This document shows positions 12,300 through 23,499 of a stretch of DNA of 64,000 nucleotides, in pieces. Every line of letters starts with the position of its first letter. The stretch's first letter is position 1. This DNA comes from Emydura subglobosa (taxonomy: Eukaryota; Chordata; Testudines; Chelidae): assembly GCA_007922225.1 (NCBI GenBank), contig ML679974.1, forward strand, positions 2,221,105-2,285,104. The letters are read 5' to 3'. Position numbers and translations under genes: made by a program. The notes below the pieces were generated by a model. It saw only the letters and a list, made by a program, of their open reading frames with translations. It was not told the origin of the DNA and searched no databases.

Positions 12300-15200
12300 G
12301 TTGGGACTCCTGCTAGTGCAGCCAGCTTGGCCATGCTCCTCCCATGCACACCAGAGCAACATTACTTCTGTCCCAGCAGCCAGCTAAGGAGACAGGGCAC
12401 TTGGGGTGTAGAAACAGAGGTAGTATCTGTGGCTGAAGAGGGCTATGATCTAACAGCTACACCATGCCTTGCAAGTGAAGAGGTTAAGCCTCTGCTAGTT
12501 TTGTGTCCCAGGGCTGCCTACAGTACCCATGGCCCTTCCTGGAGTCACAACAGCTCCAGCTTGATAGCAGCTGCAGGATGCTTCCCTGGTCATCGGGGAC
12601 ATGGAAGGATCCACTAGTTTCAGGCTTGCAGCTTCCTGTGGGTGAGGAGCAGGAAGGAAGTGGCACAGCAGCTGAGCGTATCCCTGGTCAAAGTGGAAAG
12701 AGAGGCACTCCCAGCCCGTTAGAATGAGACTGGCAGCCCAGCCATCCTGGGCCAGGTCACCAGCTGCAGGGTTGGCTTGTGTCTCATGTACCAAGCTGTG
12801 GATCCACTCCTTAGGCTCAGCTAGCTGCCCTTAGCCTATAGGTGGATGAAAAAAAGAAGAAAGGAGATGGGGTGCATCAGAATCCTTGCAGTCTCTTTTC
12901 TGAAAGTTGTTGTTTTAAAAAAATCCTCTACCCTCCTTTAAAGAACAGCCGGGAACATTGCCCATCACTATTAAAAATTGTTATTGTGATCCCAAGGCCT
13001 TAAAGCACAATTGGCCGGGGCAGCCAGGGCCTGTCATTTCAGATGGGACTCAGTCATTCTGTTTGGCATTGAGTATGTGAATGCCCTTTTCTGAGGCTGG
13101 AGGAAGAGAAGACAGTGGGGAGGAGGTGATAACCCACTAACTGTTGGGATGCCAGCTAGGAGCCCTAGTGGCTGAGTTCAGATTTTGGTTCTTGAGTGCA
13201 CGTGGCATCCTACTTGCTGGAAGTGGCCAGTTCAGAACTGTGTCAAATTCCACCCTGATAGCTCTGGGCCAAATTCAGACCAGCAAACTACAGGCCAACT
13301 GTTGTAGATCTCCTGTGGTTCTGGCTAGGTTTGGTTGCACTATACAGATTGCACAGAAAGACTGGCTATTTTACTGCTCCTGCTCAGGAGGGAAAAAACA
13401 GGCTTGCCCAAGAGAGTAACAGATTCTCTGTCCAGGCTAGACATTAATCCAGCTATTTCCCCCATGGCTGTAAAACAGTGTGTACTTTAACAGCTCTGGT
13501 CTACCTTGTTTCCTGTTTAGCCTTTGTTTATACAGATCCCGCTGCATGCTTCCAGCTTTCCTTTACCAAACAAGCAGCACATTTCCAAGGGCTGTGTTCT
13601 CCACATTGTTTTTATTGACAGAGCTGCGGCTGCTTAGGGCTCAAAGATGGTGCAACACAGCTGACCGAGTTACACATTTATTAGAGAGACTTTTGCACTC
13701 TTCTAGTATGACCCTTCCAGAGGTTCATTAATTTATCTTTTGGGAACAGAGCCAATCAACTTTTTAAAGGCAGGTAGCTTTCCTGATTTGCAGTTTTGAA
13801 TTTGCTGGAGTTTCCATTAGAAACCTCCCCCTAGTTAACTAGTTTGGTTTTGTGGTCAGATAGTATCTGTAACTGTGGAAACTGCCAATTATTTACGGAG
13901 ACTGAGTAAATGTAACTCCATTCTGTGGTGTTTCGTGTTAAATGTAGGACACCTCTTATGCCTCCGATAACAGAAGCCAGGTTTGTGTTCCAATGGTCCC
14001 ACTCCCCTCTAGACACCTGAAACTCCAAACTCATTGATACACACTGTAAGCCGGAAATCAAATAACTTGCTGGAAAAAGAGATTTCTGTATTTCTAGAAA
14101 TAGAGAGTCCCTGGAACCAGTGCTTAGCCCATTCCCTGACCACCATCACCACACTAAGACAGGGCTGACAGAGACTCGTTTCCAGAGTAGAAGAGCTCCA
14201 TGCAGTTTACACTGCATGAGTTTTTCAAAGCTGGTCTTGTCTACTTTGCCTGGATATCAAAGGTCCCATGGCCCTTTTAATAGCAGAGTTTTGGCACAGT
14301 GTATTTGATCAAAACACCCCTTTCCTTAACCTACCTGGCTACGTTCCACAGAGCTGCATTTCAGTTGTAAATAGATAAGGCCTGATCATGCAATCAGAAC
14401 TGTGCAAGCAAAACCCTGTACCCATGCAGAGCCACATTAACAGGCTTCTGTGGGGAAGTAAGGATCCCCACCACACACATCCATCTGCAAGACTGGGGGC
14501 CATGTTCTGTAAAGCACTTTGGATCCTTTAGGATGAAAGGTGTTACAACAGATTTTCTTTATGCAAGATTTAAGTTTCATCCTTCAAGTGGTTTATTGCC
14601 AGACCTTTTACAGCTGACTGGACATACACATTTGATGTCAGCAGCTATATTTTTGTTAAGATCATCTAGCAGACCTGGTCACTCAAAGGGTTACATTCCA
14701 GATTCCCAGATAGCTATGAGTTACTTACCCAGATGTAAACTTTGCAGCTGGATAAGTTTAATGCTCCCTTTTGTGTTTATAGCTTCTGACAAATTTATAA
14801 GACTTTACTCCCCTAGAATACACAAGGCTGTCTGATTCTGAACTCACTACAGCAGTTTGATGCTGGTGTAAAACCTTTTAGTTTAGTGGAGTCACTCCCA
14901 ATTTCCACTGTGTAAGCAAGGAAAGAATCAGATCCTACACGTTTACCCTGCAAACAGATCATCATGGTGCAGTGCTACTCTCTATCTCCCATGTACTAGA
15001 TGTTTTCAGGATGGGCAAGAGGAGGATGGCCCCAGCATCAGCTCCCCCAAATTAGTGGGGCAGGTAGGGAACCCTGCCTTGGTTGTTGGGGTGTGGAATT
15101 CTTCACAGCACACCAGCAACCACTCTGACCATCACACAAGGAGCAGCACTGATGAGCTGCACGGGCCTGTCTATGGAGAGATTTAACAAGGGCAGGGAAA

Positions 15201-15600
15201 CTTAATTACTCCTTCATGGAGGTGTACCATAAAAAGTCATACACCTCCCCAGTCACTCCACTGCTGCTCAGGTGATATATGAAAGGCCACTCTGTCTACT
15301 AGAAAAGGAGGGGAGAATGAATGCCAGACCCAGCGGTGATCCAGTCTGCAGTGATGTGTGGCTGGGGGAAGGCAGTGAAAAAATCCAGTTAAAAAAGAGA
15401 AGGTGTAATTAATTTCTTGGCAGCTGACCAGAGCTGTTAGTGACTAGCATAAGGCAATCTGAACACACACTCAAGAACTTGCTGTGCAACAAATGGGACA
15501 ACAGGTCCTCCAAAGTTCCCAGTCATTAAGGCATGCAGCTCAGTCAGATAGAAATGCAGTTTAAAAGGTTAAGTGGATGCATTTCCTCCCACTACACGTT
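12300..15600. other. Non-coding stretch, no gene seen
   Basis: No exon with both splice sites and protein-like sequence was found on either strand. Any upstream non-coding exon of the minus-strand HTH gene could lie here or further on. Open frames are short and have no recognisable domain. Confidence 0.5.
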
Positions 15601-15612
15601 ATCGCTCACTTA

Positions 15613-15882
15613 GGCTTGTCTATACTTACCTTGGTGATTTGGCGGCAGTCAACGGGAGTTACGCCAAGTATGCAAAGAACTTGCATAACTCCCGTTGACT
15701 TCTGTGCTTCTCTTCTGCGCACAGTCTTCACTGCACTGCGCCGATGGGAACCGTGTTCTCATCGATGCAGCACTACGCCACTTGCAGGGGTGGCTTAACT
15801 GCGTCGATTTCTGGATTGACGGAATGGTCAGTTAAGTCGATCTGACGGCGGCGACTTTGCTGCCATCAGTGTAGACATAGCC
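15613..15882. mobile_element. PIF/Harbinger-type MITE, 270 bp
   Basis: Inverted ends GGCTTGTCTATACT (left) and GGCTATGTCTACAC (read from the right) are flanked by TTA at 15610-15612 and 15883-15885. That matches the 3-bp TWA target duplication of Harbinger elements. A second internal inverted repeat (GTCAACGGGAGTTA with its complement) lies at about 15648-15699. There is no transposase, so it is non-autonomous. Confidence 0.75.
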
Positions 15883-16373
15883 TTAGTACAAAATGTAGCC
15901 CAAATTGGTGAAACATGCAGCAACCAGAAACAAGGCAGCAAATGCAAATACTGCAGTGCTGTCACAGTGCCTAGATGGATCAGTAAGGTCTATCAGGGAC
16001 AGAAAGTCACATACTAAAAGTATGCAGATTAAAATCAATAAAAGCTGAATTGCTTGATACAGTAGAGGACAGTTGTGCAAAGTATCAGAAAGATATGCAG
16101 CATGAGGAGAATATGCAGTGTTTCCTGAGCTAGTCAAGGGACAAATAGAGAGAAAAAGAAGGGGTTAGCACATGGCGATGAATCTGTAGAGAAACTGCTG
16201 GAAAGAATGGCTGGATCCTCATGTCACCTGAACTCCTGAAGGTGGAAGCTATGACTAACGTTTAAGTCTAATTTCAGAGAGTCACCCTAATGCTTTGGTT
16301 ATTAGTTTCACAGCCTGTTCGTAAGGACAATAGCCAGAACCACACTCTGTGATCATGACACAGGACTATGTCG

Positions 16374-16393
16374 GGAGAGAGAGAGAGAGAGAG
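16374..16393. repeat. (GA)n microsatellite
   Basis: A short GA dinucleotide run of about 20 bases. Confidence 0.9.
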
Positions 16394-16544
16394 GGGTTCC
16401 TGTACTTAGCCATTTCTCTAATGACCTTACAGCTACCAGAAAAGGTTCTGTAGTGTTTTCTTCAGCTACCAGGATCCAAATTAATTTCATTTGATTATCC
16501 TTTAATTATTAAAAGGCCTCAAAAACCATGACACATGACGAAAG

Positions 16545-16925
16545 AATGAAAGAAATTGGTTTTGTTTAGTCTGGAGAAGAGACGACTGAATAACACGAGA
16601 TAATAGTCTTTAAATACGTAAAAAGGTTGTTATAAAGAGGAGGATAAAACTGTTCTCCTGAAGCACTTAGGACAAGACAAGACATAATGGGGCTTAAATT
16701 GCAGCAAGGGAGTTTTAGCTTAGACATTAGGAAAAAACTTCCTGTCAGGAGTTAAGCACTGGAACAAATTGCCCAGGAAGGTTATGGAATCTCGGTCATC
16801 AGAAGTTTTTAACAAGAGGGTAGATAAACTCATGTCAGGGATGGTCTAAACAATACATAGCCCTGCCTCGGTGCAGGGGGCTGGACTAGATGACTTATCA
16901 ACGTCTCTTTCAGTCCTACATTTCC
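16545..16925 (+). mobile_element. CR1 LINE, 3' portion
   Basis: Plus-orientation CR1 covering the end of the reverse-transcriptase ORF and the 3' region. Landmarks are TTTAGTCTGGAGAAGAGACG, GACATTAGGAAAAAACTTCC, CAGGGGGCTGGACTAGATGA and TCAGTCCTACATTT. Frames are broken. Confidence 0.9.
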
Positions 16926-16928
16926 TGG

Positions 16929-17357
16929 TCACACACTTATGTACAAATCCAAGGAAACCCAACATTCCCCCTCCAGTTGCTGGAAGAGAAGTGCAGTCTC
17001 TTTATGCATCCCTCCACTTGATCTCCTGGCTGCTAGCAGGATGATTAGAGGGCATGCTGCTACTGTACCCCTCTCAGTCTCCTTTATAGTGAGTGGCCTT
17101 AGGTTTCCCTGACAGCAGCAGACTGACTCTGACCCGTTCTTATCAGTTTTGCTGCTTTCCCATAGGGTTCTAAATAGCTGCAGCAAAAACTGGCAAGAGT
17201 CTGGTCGGCTTTCATTCTGCAGCAGCTTGGAAAAGCTCTGAGTAGCAGCAAATGTATTGGAGCCAGTTGACAGTAGATCTAAGATGACAACACTGCATTG
17301 GTTTCCACTTGATTCATATTTGGAAAGTTTTCTTGCAACCAGAAGGGCAAAAAACAC
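16929..17357 (-). other. Unassigned 142-codon open frame
   Basis: An open frame on the minus strand preceded by an acceptor-like TTTTTTAAACAG. The translation is protein-like in composition but matches no family I can name. No upstream exon in a compatible phase was found: the nearest donor candidate near 17400 would create a stop. It could be a terminal exon, a decayed element ORF, or chance. Confidence 0.25.
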
Positions 17358-17781
17358 TGTTTAAAAAATGAAACATTACCATTAATTTCTGTGGAGTTAC
17401 TCACTTGGGAAAGCCTCTTACTAATGCAGGTGAGTGGACTGGGCATGGTTGCATAGAAATGCACTCTTAACAGGGCAACGCCTCAATCTTTGGTAGCACT
17501 GGGAGGGAGCACAAGTGCTAGCGTAATAGCTCCATTTACAATTATGCCTTTTGAGTTACTTGGGGCTCCATCCCTATTTCAGAGGCTGCTGGACAGTCTT
17601 CAAGGGGCATGAAGATTTCCTAGCATCTTACCTGAAGGATGTTTTCATTTACAGTACTGACTGTAGATGAAGAGCACTGACTAATTGGAGAAAAATCAAA
17701 AGGATTCAGCAAGCTGGGTTGATGGTGTTTCAAGGAAAGGTACACTGGCTCAGGAAGAAAATTAAATATCTAGGATGTACC

Positions 17782-18960
17782 TGTCATGCTAGCTGGAGTG
17801 GCTCACAACTGTGAGTGCCAATCTCAGGTCAAACTGTCAGAAAGCAGGGCAGACCCCCCAAACTGGTGGTATAGTCCATAATTAGATTTCACCAGGCCAG
17901 TAACAATTGTACACTCCTGGAACACTATCAGTCTTACCATGGAGTCAGACAGACAGACAGTCCCCTTAGGCACTCCAGCCTATTCTTCCACCCAGACAAA
18001 CTGGACTTAGTGATAATGGTCACATAAAACACAACAAACAAAATCACACCACATCAATTTACTCCCAATACCAAAGAATCAGTCACTTATCCCAGATTAA
18101 TTACTTTGGAAGTCAATTCTCTAGAAAACTAAGAAATGAGTTACTGAGAGATTAAAGCAGGTAAAAAACATTAACAGGTGAGCCAAAGTTTGTAAATCCA
18201 AATGATAGCAGTTGATGTAATAAACTGTTAGTTTCTCAAAAAGTCTTTTCAGAGAACCCAGATGTTACTGGAGATCTCCACTTTGCATTTGGTATCTTCC
18301 TTGTAAGAGTCCAAACATTCAGAGATGAAGGATCATGCCTTTGAATCAATATTTATATCTTCTTTCCTCAGATAATCTGTGAAGTGTTTTTACTCACTCC
18401 CTGGCTCCTTGCTTTGAAATGAGCATTTTCTGTTACAGTCATTAAGTCCTTTCATTATCATTTCACAAGGTTTCTTTGAGGAGTAATTTTAGTTACAGGG
18501 TTATACATAAATGCAAATATTTTTAATAGCAAACAATCCATCAGTTATCATGAAGTTTACACATTAAATACCTTCTTGTGTTCACTAACACACACTGATC
18601 TATGGTTATTTAATTACAGGGTATACATAAGGCATATGTAATGTGATAGCAAACAGGATATAGATAGGCGAAAACAATACAATTAGCATCTCCTTTTATC
18701 TCTATTAACATACAAATGAATTAGTCTATGCATTTTACTACTTTTTACTATTTGCATTTCTTGATATTCACACACAAGTGAATTGGTCTATGGTTTTGGT
18801 TTGAGCTGGTCTGTCAGCATCACAATGTCCTAAGCCAAATCTTGATGAAACTGTAGAAGAAAAACAGTCCCAGCTAGTCAAGAATATTTGCTATTACAGA
18901 CTTTATGGAACAGAGATTAAAGTCCTTTCTGGGTTTGGTAGTCTGGCCCAGGCAATTCTT
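17782..18960. mobile_element. Solo LTR of an endogenous retrovirus-like family
   Basis: It starts TGTCATGCTAGCTGG and shares ordered blocks with the copy at 49.18 kb: AGATTTCACCA, a segment ending in CATGGAGTCAGACAGAC, and TTAGGCACTCCAGCC. There is no internal gag/pol/env region. The right boundary is approximate. Confidence 0.6.
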
Positions 18961-19622
18961 AGCACAGTTCTCCACTTTGCAGTGCTTTTAGTCAAGCCAT
19001 ACTGTGAGCTACAAATCATACAAAGAACTAACAAAATGGAACCATTGCTAACTGTGAAGACTCCATCCAAGCCCAAAGAGAAGTCTGTGCAAACATTCTG
19101 TGTTACACGGTCCATATTTTCTCTACAATATTAGTTATTCAGGCAGCTATTTTAGGAAAAGGCCTAGGAGCAGGATTGTTACAAGAAAGAAATTGGTCAT
19201 CAGAAGAGCAATTGGCTGGATGAATGAAGATGGTGCCGACTCATTCTCTTCTAAGGAAGAGCATCATAACAAGCAAGATCACTTTCCTGTCAGCCTTCAG
19301 TATGTCAGAAGAAGGATGGACTGCTGGTTAAGGCAAAATACTTGGAAGATAGATAAGTTCCATTCCTAACTCTACTACAGTCGCTTTCTCTCTCTAGCCT
19401 TTGAAAAGTTGTTGGGATGCCCTCCCAGATCTTCTCCACTCAGCTTATCCAAAACGCCTTGCCCGGTTCTGGGAGAATCTTCATCCAGGTCTCTGGGATC
19501 CAAACACTCAGCTTGACTCCAGCTACCTTATTAGGCATGTAACAGTTCTAGGTCAGGCTGACCAAGCCCAGACTCAGAGTTTTAGGTACAGGGTGATACC
19601 ATAATTACAAGTCACACCCCAC

Positions 19623-20752
19623 TGTGACAGGACCCCAGAGTACAAACTGGAACTGTGGGACCACTGTGTCCCCTTAACTCTCCAGCCTGGGCTGTCTCTT
19701 ACAATGCTTTGCTAATGACAAGCAGCCAACCCCTCCAGGTGCTGTTATCACTCAGCCACCAGCATACAGAGAAACACCAGCTAAATTGCATGAATACACT
19801 CCAAGCCACTCACGTACTATACACAGGAAACACCAACACATTCTCCCAACCCCCAGCAATATTCTCTTGAACAAAGCAAGCTCATTAATTAGTTTGCCAT
19901 TTCAAAGGCAAGTGGACATGCACCAGCCTAGTAATCTGAGCAAATTCCCCAAGCACTTTAGACAAACTCACTGGTAAACATTCAAATAAGTTTATTAGCT
20001 ACAGAAAGACAGATTTTAAGTGATTATAAATTATAGTTAACTATCTGTGACCTTTATGCCTAAGAAAATAAAAAGTGAACAGGCATTCTAAATCCTGAAC
20101 TATTAAAGTAAGCAAGATTTGAATCAAACAGCTTTTCTCACCCCACTGGATGTTGCAGATAGGTTACAGTTCTTAGTACACAGGCTGAATTTCCTTTTCA
20201 GCCTGGGACCAGTTTCCTCAAAATCTTTGTCTTCCCAGCATTCTTGTTACGTTCAGCATAGGTGGGGTAGGAGAGAGGTGGCCTCATGATGCCACTGTCC
20301 CTCATTTTATACTCTCAATTCATGTCCCAGAAAAGATAGTGGCCCAGGCATATCCTGGTGGGCTTTCCCGAGTCACAGAGTTGAGCAATCCCTTTTGTGT
20401 GGTGCCTGAGCACCTGTCTCTTACAGGATTGTAAATTTCTTGTTTACAATTCCCCTGCTGGTCAAGGGCTGGTAATGGTCACTTAACACCTGTTTGGGTA
20501 TGGTCACCCCTCTGTCAGCACTGGCAACCCAGCTTGAGTGGGCATCTCCTGGACACACAACATATTTCAATATCAATCACATAGCAGAATATCATAATTC
20601 CATATATGATGCACATATTTTGACAGGACAATTAGTTTCAACAGATCATGATGTTTCATATGGTACCTTACTTTTGTATGAAATATCACAACCATATACA
20701 AATGATGAATTTGAGGGTTACAGGGTGCTACTTTGAGGCACACACCCACAGT
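19623..20752 (-). mobile_element. Second LTR-like element, probably minus orientation
   Basis: About 1.1 kb beginning TGTGACAGGACCCC and ending in GCACACA-rich sequence. TTTATT near 19990 gives AATAAA on the minus strand. It is Cys/His-poor and non-coding. The family is assigned by general resemblance to sauropsid LTRs; I cannot give its name. Confidence 0.5.
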
Positions 20753-20759
20753 ACACTGT

Positions 20760-22300
20760 TTATATAAATTTTTCTTAGCTACTAACATCTATACTTCTTG
20801 AATCTAATTAGTTTGGACATGGTATGGATCATGTAAGGACCAATCGCTTTGTGTTCACCGTATTTATATTTCAAACTTAACAATTCAGGGTATTCCCACA
20901 TATCTCAATTAGCCCGAAAACACAGTCTCCAACACACAGCCTGTCACACCCTTTTTTACAATCTTGCGCTCAAATTAAGCTATATGCAAGTTTACTCATG
21001 CCCAGCAAGATCTGGGCCTATAAAAGTCAATTTCTCTGTGCTTCACTGTCACAGTCTGTACAATGGAGTATAGTACTTCCCTACTTCACAGAACTTTGGC
21101 TAAATTAGTTTGTTTTTAAAGCACTAAAATCCTTCAACAGAAGGTATAAAACATCTTGAGACTATAGAGAAAAGGCGTGTTATGTAATTTGAAGTGTTAT
21201 GATCATTTTTCACACTTGTGTAAAAGCATACAAGGTAGTTTGCTGAGGAAGAACCACATTTGATCTTAAAGTTAGACCATCTAACATCACAGATCAGGAA
21301 GAAAGCAACATTCCTGCCAAAGTGGATTTCCTGAAACACAGGAGGTTGTGGGCCAATAAGCCCAGTGATCCAGCAAATCCACCATATCTGTCTGAACAGG
21401 GCACATCCAAAAATTGCATGAGGAACAATTGCCATCTATTACTGAGCTAGCTTAAAAATGCTATGGCAGCTTTAAGCTTCCTAATTTCCTCCACATGCAT
21501 GTGATTCTGAAGTAGCCCTTGCAGCTTTGGGAATTTAAAAATAAAAGTACACACTCATCCCATACACATCTCTGACTTCTTGTATCCCCTGCACATGTCT
21601 AAAAGATATGTAATGCTTGTTCCATGTGTTGGGATCAGGAAGTTTAATATTCAGCAAGCATATTCGTACACAGGTAGGGCACACTTTATAAAGGTCACTG
21701 AAAAAACCATTTGTCACTGCACATTTTTAGGCCCAGCTCCTACATAAACAAACTGGTTTTCAACTGCATTCTCACCCATGTACAGTACTAGAAGTTACAG
21801 GTTGGTTTGTTTTTGAACTAGCAGCAAGACTGTTGCAAGGAACAGTTTTAAACCATGATGGTGGAGGTGGACAAAAATCCAGAGGCTCAGAGACTAGTTA
21901 AAAATAAGCTACAACTGCTAGGTAAATTCTGGTTTTTCACCAAGTTGACAGTGTCGACGTTCTTGGAAGGGTACAACGTTCTAAAGAGAGGGAAGGGAAA
22001 TGAGGAAAAGCCTCCTCTGCACTTTCAAACATATATGCCTAGTGCCCACCCAGGTGGGCAGCCATTAGAAATACAGGCCCATCTTAATTCCCTGCAGTGA
22101 CAATTTGGTCCCATTATTACACATACAATTAAGATTAAAGGTTTCCGGCTTTCAGAGCAGATAGGTAAAATCCTCCCCACCTTGCAGTGTTTACTGCTCA
22201 CGTGACAGGCGATCACATCCTCTAAAGCCAAATAGGCACCTCACCCTTTAGAGCACGTGGAGAGTCACACAACTCTGATCTTAACAACAAACACAACAGG
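20760..22300. other. Non-coding stretch with a MIR-like trace
   Basis: A stretch near 21030-21130 (CACAGTCTGTACAATGGAGT) resembles the core of a MIR-type SINE. Nothing else is recognisable and there is no supported exon. Confidence 0.45.
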
Positions 22301-22329
22301 GTCGAAAGTGGCTGCAATGAATGGAAGCC

Positions 22330-23480
22330 ATCAGCAATGAGCGGCTGTACAATGAGATGGCAGCGGAATGTAATCGCTATGCAACAGGCAGACGCGATGC
22401 TGCACGGTCCAACAGAGCAATGCCAAGCCATCCATGTGCTGGGCAAGTGCATCTTTCCACCAGCCGCTTCATAACACAGCGAACACGAAACCCGAGCGGC
22501 TGGGCGCGCTGCACAGCCGGTGCACGGGATTACACAGAGCCCTTGCAGTAAGCATCGCCGTGCCACGGGGCTGGGATGCGGGGGAGCCGGGCACGGATTC
22601 ACACAGCGACAGACGGCGCGGGCGCCTGGGCATAGGGCTCAGCCGCGGCACGGGGCCCCCACATGGGGGGAAAGATACACTTCAGCGGGGCCTGGAGGCC
22701 CTGGGGGGACCCTGCCCAGGCTGCAAGCTCCGTGGGGGGGCGGCCGAAAAAATGCTGCTTAGGCCCTGGACCGGAGCGCACGGCGCGCTCAGGGACCCGC
22801 CCCTTCCTAGCCGCTTAACGAGCGGAGCGGCCCGAGCCTCAGCCAGGCCGGGAGCTCCGACCCGGCCCGGCCACGCTCAAACACGGATCCCGCGGCCCCA
22901 GCCCCGGTCCCGACCCCGGCCTCCGCCATGTCTACGTACAGCGCGTGGGAGCTGCCCGGTCCTTCCAGGGCACGTGGAACCGCTGCCAGCCCAGCCCTAG
23001 CCGCCGCCGCCAGCGAGGGTCAGGAGAGGGCGCAGGCCCGGTTGGCTGCCCCGCCCGGCACCAACTCGGCTGAGGCCGCAGCCAGGCGGCGCGGTTTGAA
23101 AAGCGGCTGCGGCTGCTTCGCTCTTTCTGCGGGCAGGGGGCAGAGCCGTAAGGGATGCCGGGAATGAAGGCTCCCGTCCTGGGGGCGGAGGGGCCGGCCC
23201 GGGGTTTGTGTTTGTGCGCGCGCGCGCAGGGGCGGGGCTTCGGGCGGTAACTGTTTGTTCCTGGACAGCTGAGCTCAGCTGTTTCCCCCGCGCCTCCCAC
23301 CCTGGCCACAGGGGCGCGGCGCACCGCACCGCAGAGGTCTCGCTGGCCGGCCCGGATCGGCTCTGTCACTGAGCAGCCTCCCCCTCCCTCCCAGCATGGC
23401 CAGAGCCACCGGCAGCAGAGGGAGGTGCCAGAAGCCGGCGGGGGGCCGCTGCGGGCTGATCTGCCCCCCTAACCCTCCCC
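22330..23480. promoter_or_regulatory. Orphan CpG island
   Basis: About 1.1 kb is rich in G+C and CpG, in sharp contrast to AT-rich flanks. It includes a (GC)n run at about 23217-23228 and GC boxes (GGGGCGGGGC near 23230). An ATG in good context at 22928 opens 79 codons on the plus strand, and a 145-codon frame exists on the minus strand. Neither matches a known protein, and long frames are expected by chance in such composition. It may be the promoter and 5' exon of the minus-strand HTH gene 10 kb away, or of an unseen transcript. Confidence 0.75.
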
Positions 23481-23499
23481 GGTCTCTTGTCCTGATCTC

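Noticed and set aside
15883..16137. Hydrophobic 84-codon minus-strand frame resembling a membrane protein
   Set aside because: It ends at the MITE boundary and has no partner exons; the hydrophobic look follows from AT-rich composition.
22434..23369. Long frames of 188 and 145 codons in the orphan CpG island
   Set aside because: Overlapping frames on both strands with Pro/Ala/Arg-rich, low-complexity products; stop codons are rare in such DNA. The island was kept as regulatory only.
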